From positions 1-64,000 of the forward strand of contig JADHXQ010000002.1 in assembly GCA_016782885.1 (NCBI GenBank): DNA of 64,000 bases. The letters are read 5' to 3'. Under the pieces are notes generated by a model. It had not been told where the DNA came from. It worked only from the letters and a program-made list of their open reading frames with translations, and did no database searches. Of this stretch, positions 63,781-64,000 are shown piece after piece (position 1 is the first letter of the stretch; every line of letters starts with the position of its first letter). The position numbers were made by a program, and so were the translations under genes. This DNA is from Phycisphaerae bacterium. GTDB lineage: Bacteria; Planctomycetota; Phycisphaerae; SM23-33.

Positions 63781-64000
63781 TTATTTTTCCGGAACCCCGC
63801 CTCGCCTTGTCGTTGGCGATCCGCCGGTGTCGATGGCGACCATAACGCGGAAACCGTAGCTGCATTTGCGGGCGGCAGGGGTGTTGCCCGAGCGGTATGC
63901 CGAGCGGCAGGAGTCGGGGTATTGGCCCCATGCACCGCCGCGGAGAACGCGGTGCGTGCCCGCTGTAGTGTTCTCGGGATCGATGCTTTTCGCACCTGCG
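63781..64000 (-). CDS. SUMF1/FGE-sulfatase domain protein, C-terminal end only
   Basis: The last 73 residues of a gene running off the right edge. They read GTHRVLRGGAWGQYPDSCRSAYRSG... ARKCSYGFRV, the C-terminal signature of the formylglycine-generating enzyme (FGE/SUMF1) fold. True FGE has a cysteine pair in the RGGSWxCxxxxC pattern. Here the first position is Gln (WGQ), and only the second Cys (DSC) is present, so this copy probably does not activate sulfatases. Many planctomycete SUMF1-domain proteins are of this non-FGE type. It precedes the GH5 gene. Confidence 0.85.
   Translation of the reverse strand, partial: AGAKSIDPENTTAGTHRVLRGGAWGQYPDSCRSAYRSGNTPAARKCSYGFRVMVAIDTGGSPTTRRGGVPEK

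Noticed and set aside
62711-63931. 406-codon version of the GH5 gene
   Set aside because: The extra N-terminus overlaps the SUMF1-domain gene and precedes the real signal peptide at 63754.
1-64000. CRISPR arrays, rRNA and tRNA genes
   Set aside because: No regularly spaced direct repeats and no rRNA-like or tRNA cloverleaf sequences were found by eye; short tRNAs could have been missed.

Overview
The window looks like chromosomal DNA of a Planctomycetota bacterium, most likely class Phycisphaerae (inference; no rRNA gene is present). The signs are six Tat-exported Cys-type sulfatases, a ThuA-like protein, an FG-GAP/DUF1080 protein, a PEP-CTERM protein, a c-type-heme protein resembling hydrazine synthase alpha, a Na+-NQR operon, a B12-dependent ribonucleotide reductase and high G+C coding bias. 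I see no prophage, CRISPR array, tRNA or rRNA gene.

Layout. 1-8.4 kb: polysaccharide-related exported proteins (partial sulfatase, ThuA-like, FG-GAP/DUF1080, a second sulfatase) around prfB, which carries the classical +1 programmed frameshift, and an aldo/keto reductase. 8.4-8.87 kb: an intergenic block with two hairpins sharing an 18-nt core, a third hairpin and a long GC-rich hairpin; this is a candidate structured RNA. 8.87-17.5 kb: housekeeping genes nrdJ, a PTS EIIA, folC (consensus promoter, apparently leaderless), xylB and rsmA. 17.5-19.3 kb: a repeat-rich non-housekeeping patch around a PEP-CTERM gene, bounded by short inverted repeats. 19.3-22.3 kb: SAM hydrolase, bioA, bioD. 22.4-28.6 kb: three sulfatases, a methyltransferase with a small downstream ORF, and a zinc-ribbon membrane protein. 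28.7-32.4 kb: an HPr-domain fusion protein, RNase D and a homocysteine methyltransferase-like gene. 32.4-41.3 kb: minus-strand block of prenyl synthase, nqrABCDEF, histidine kinase and response regulator. 41.4-49.8 kb: a large cytochrome/beta-propeller protein, sulfatase, GH32, metallophosphoesterase and sugar isomerase-like protein. 49.9-54 kb: two exported FIST proteins and an aldehyde dehydrogenase, ending in a clear terminator. 54-64 kb: phosphoribosyltransferase, GH-A clan hydrolase, CorA, large MscS channel, GH5 and a partial SUMF1-domain gene.

How the genes work together. The exported sulfatases, GH32, GH5, GH-A hydrolase, DUF1080 and ThuA-like proteins suggest growth on sulfated polysaccharides. 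xylB, the aldo/keto reductase and the isomerase-like protein could process released sugars. Na+-NQR would supply sodium-based energy, and the adjacent prenyl synthase may make the quinone tail. The PTS EIIA and the HPr-domain protein, with no sugar permease nearby, suggest a regulatory phosphorelay. The most unusual items are the paired-hairpin RNA candidate, the HPr fusion, the NqrA with two intact ferredoxin-type cysteine motifs, the exported FIST pair, and the SUMF1 protein lacking one of the two catalytic cysteines of formylglycine-generating enzymes.
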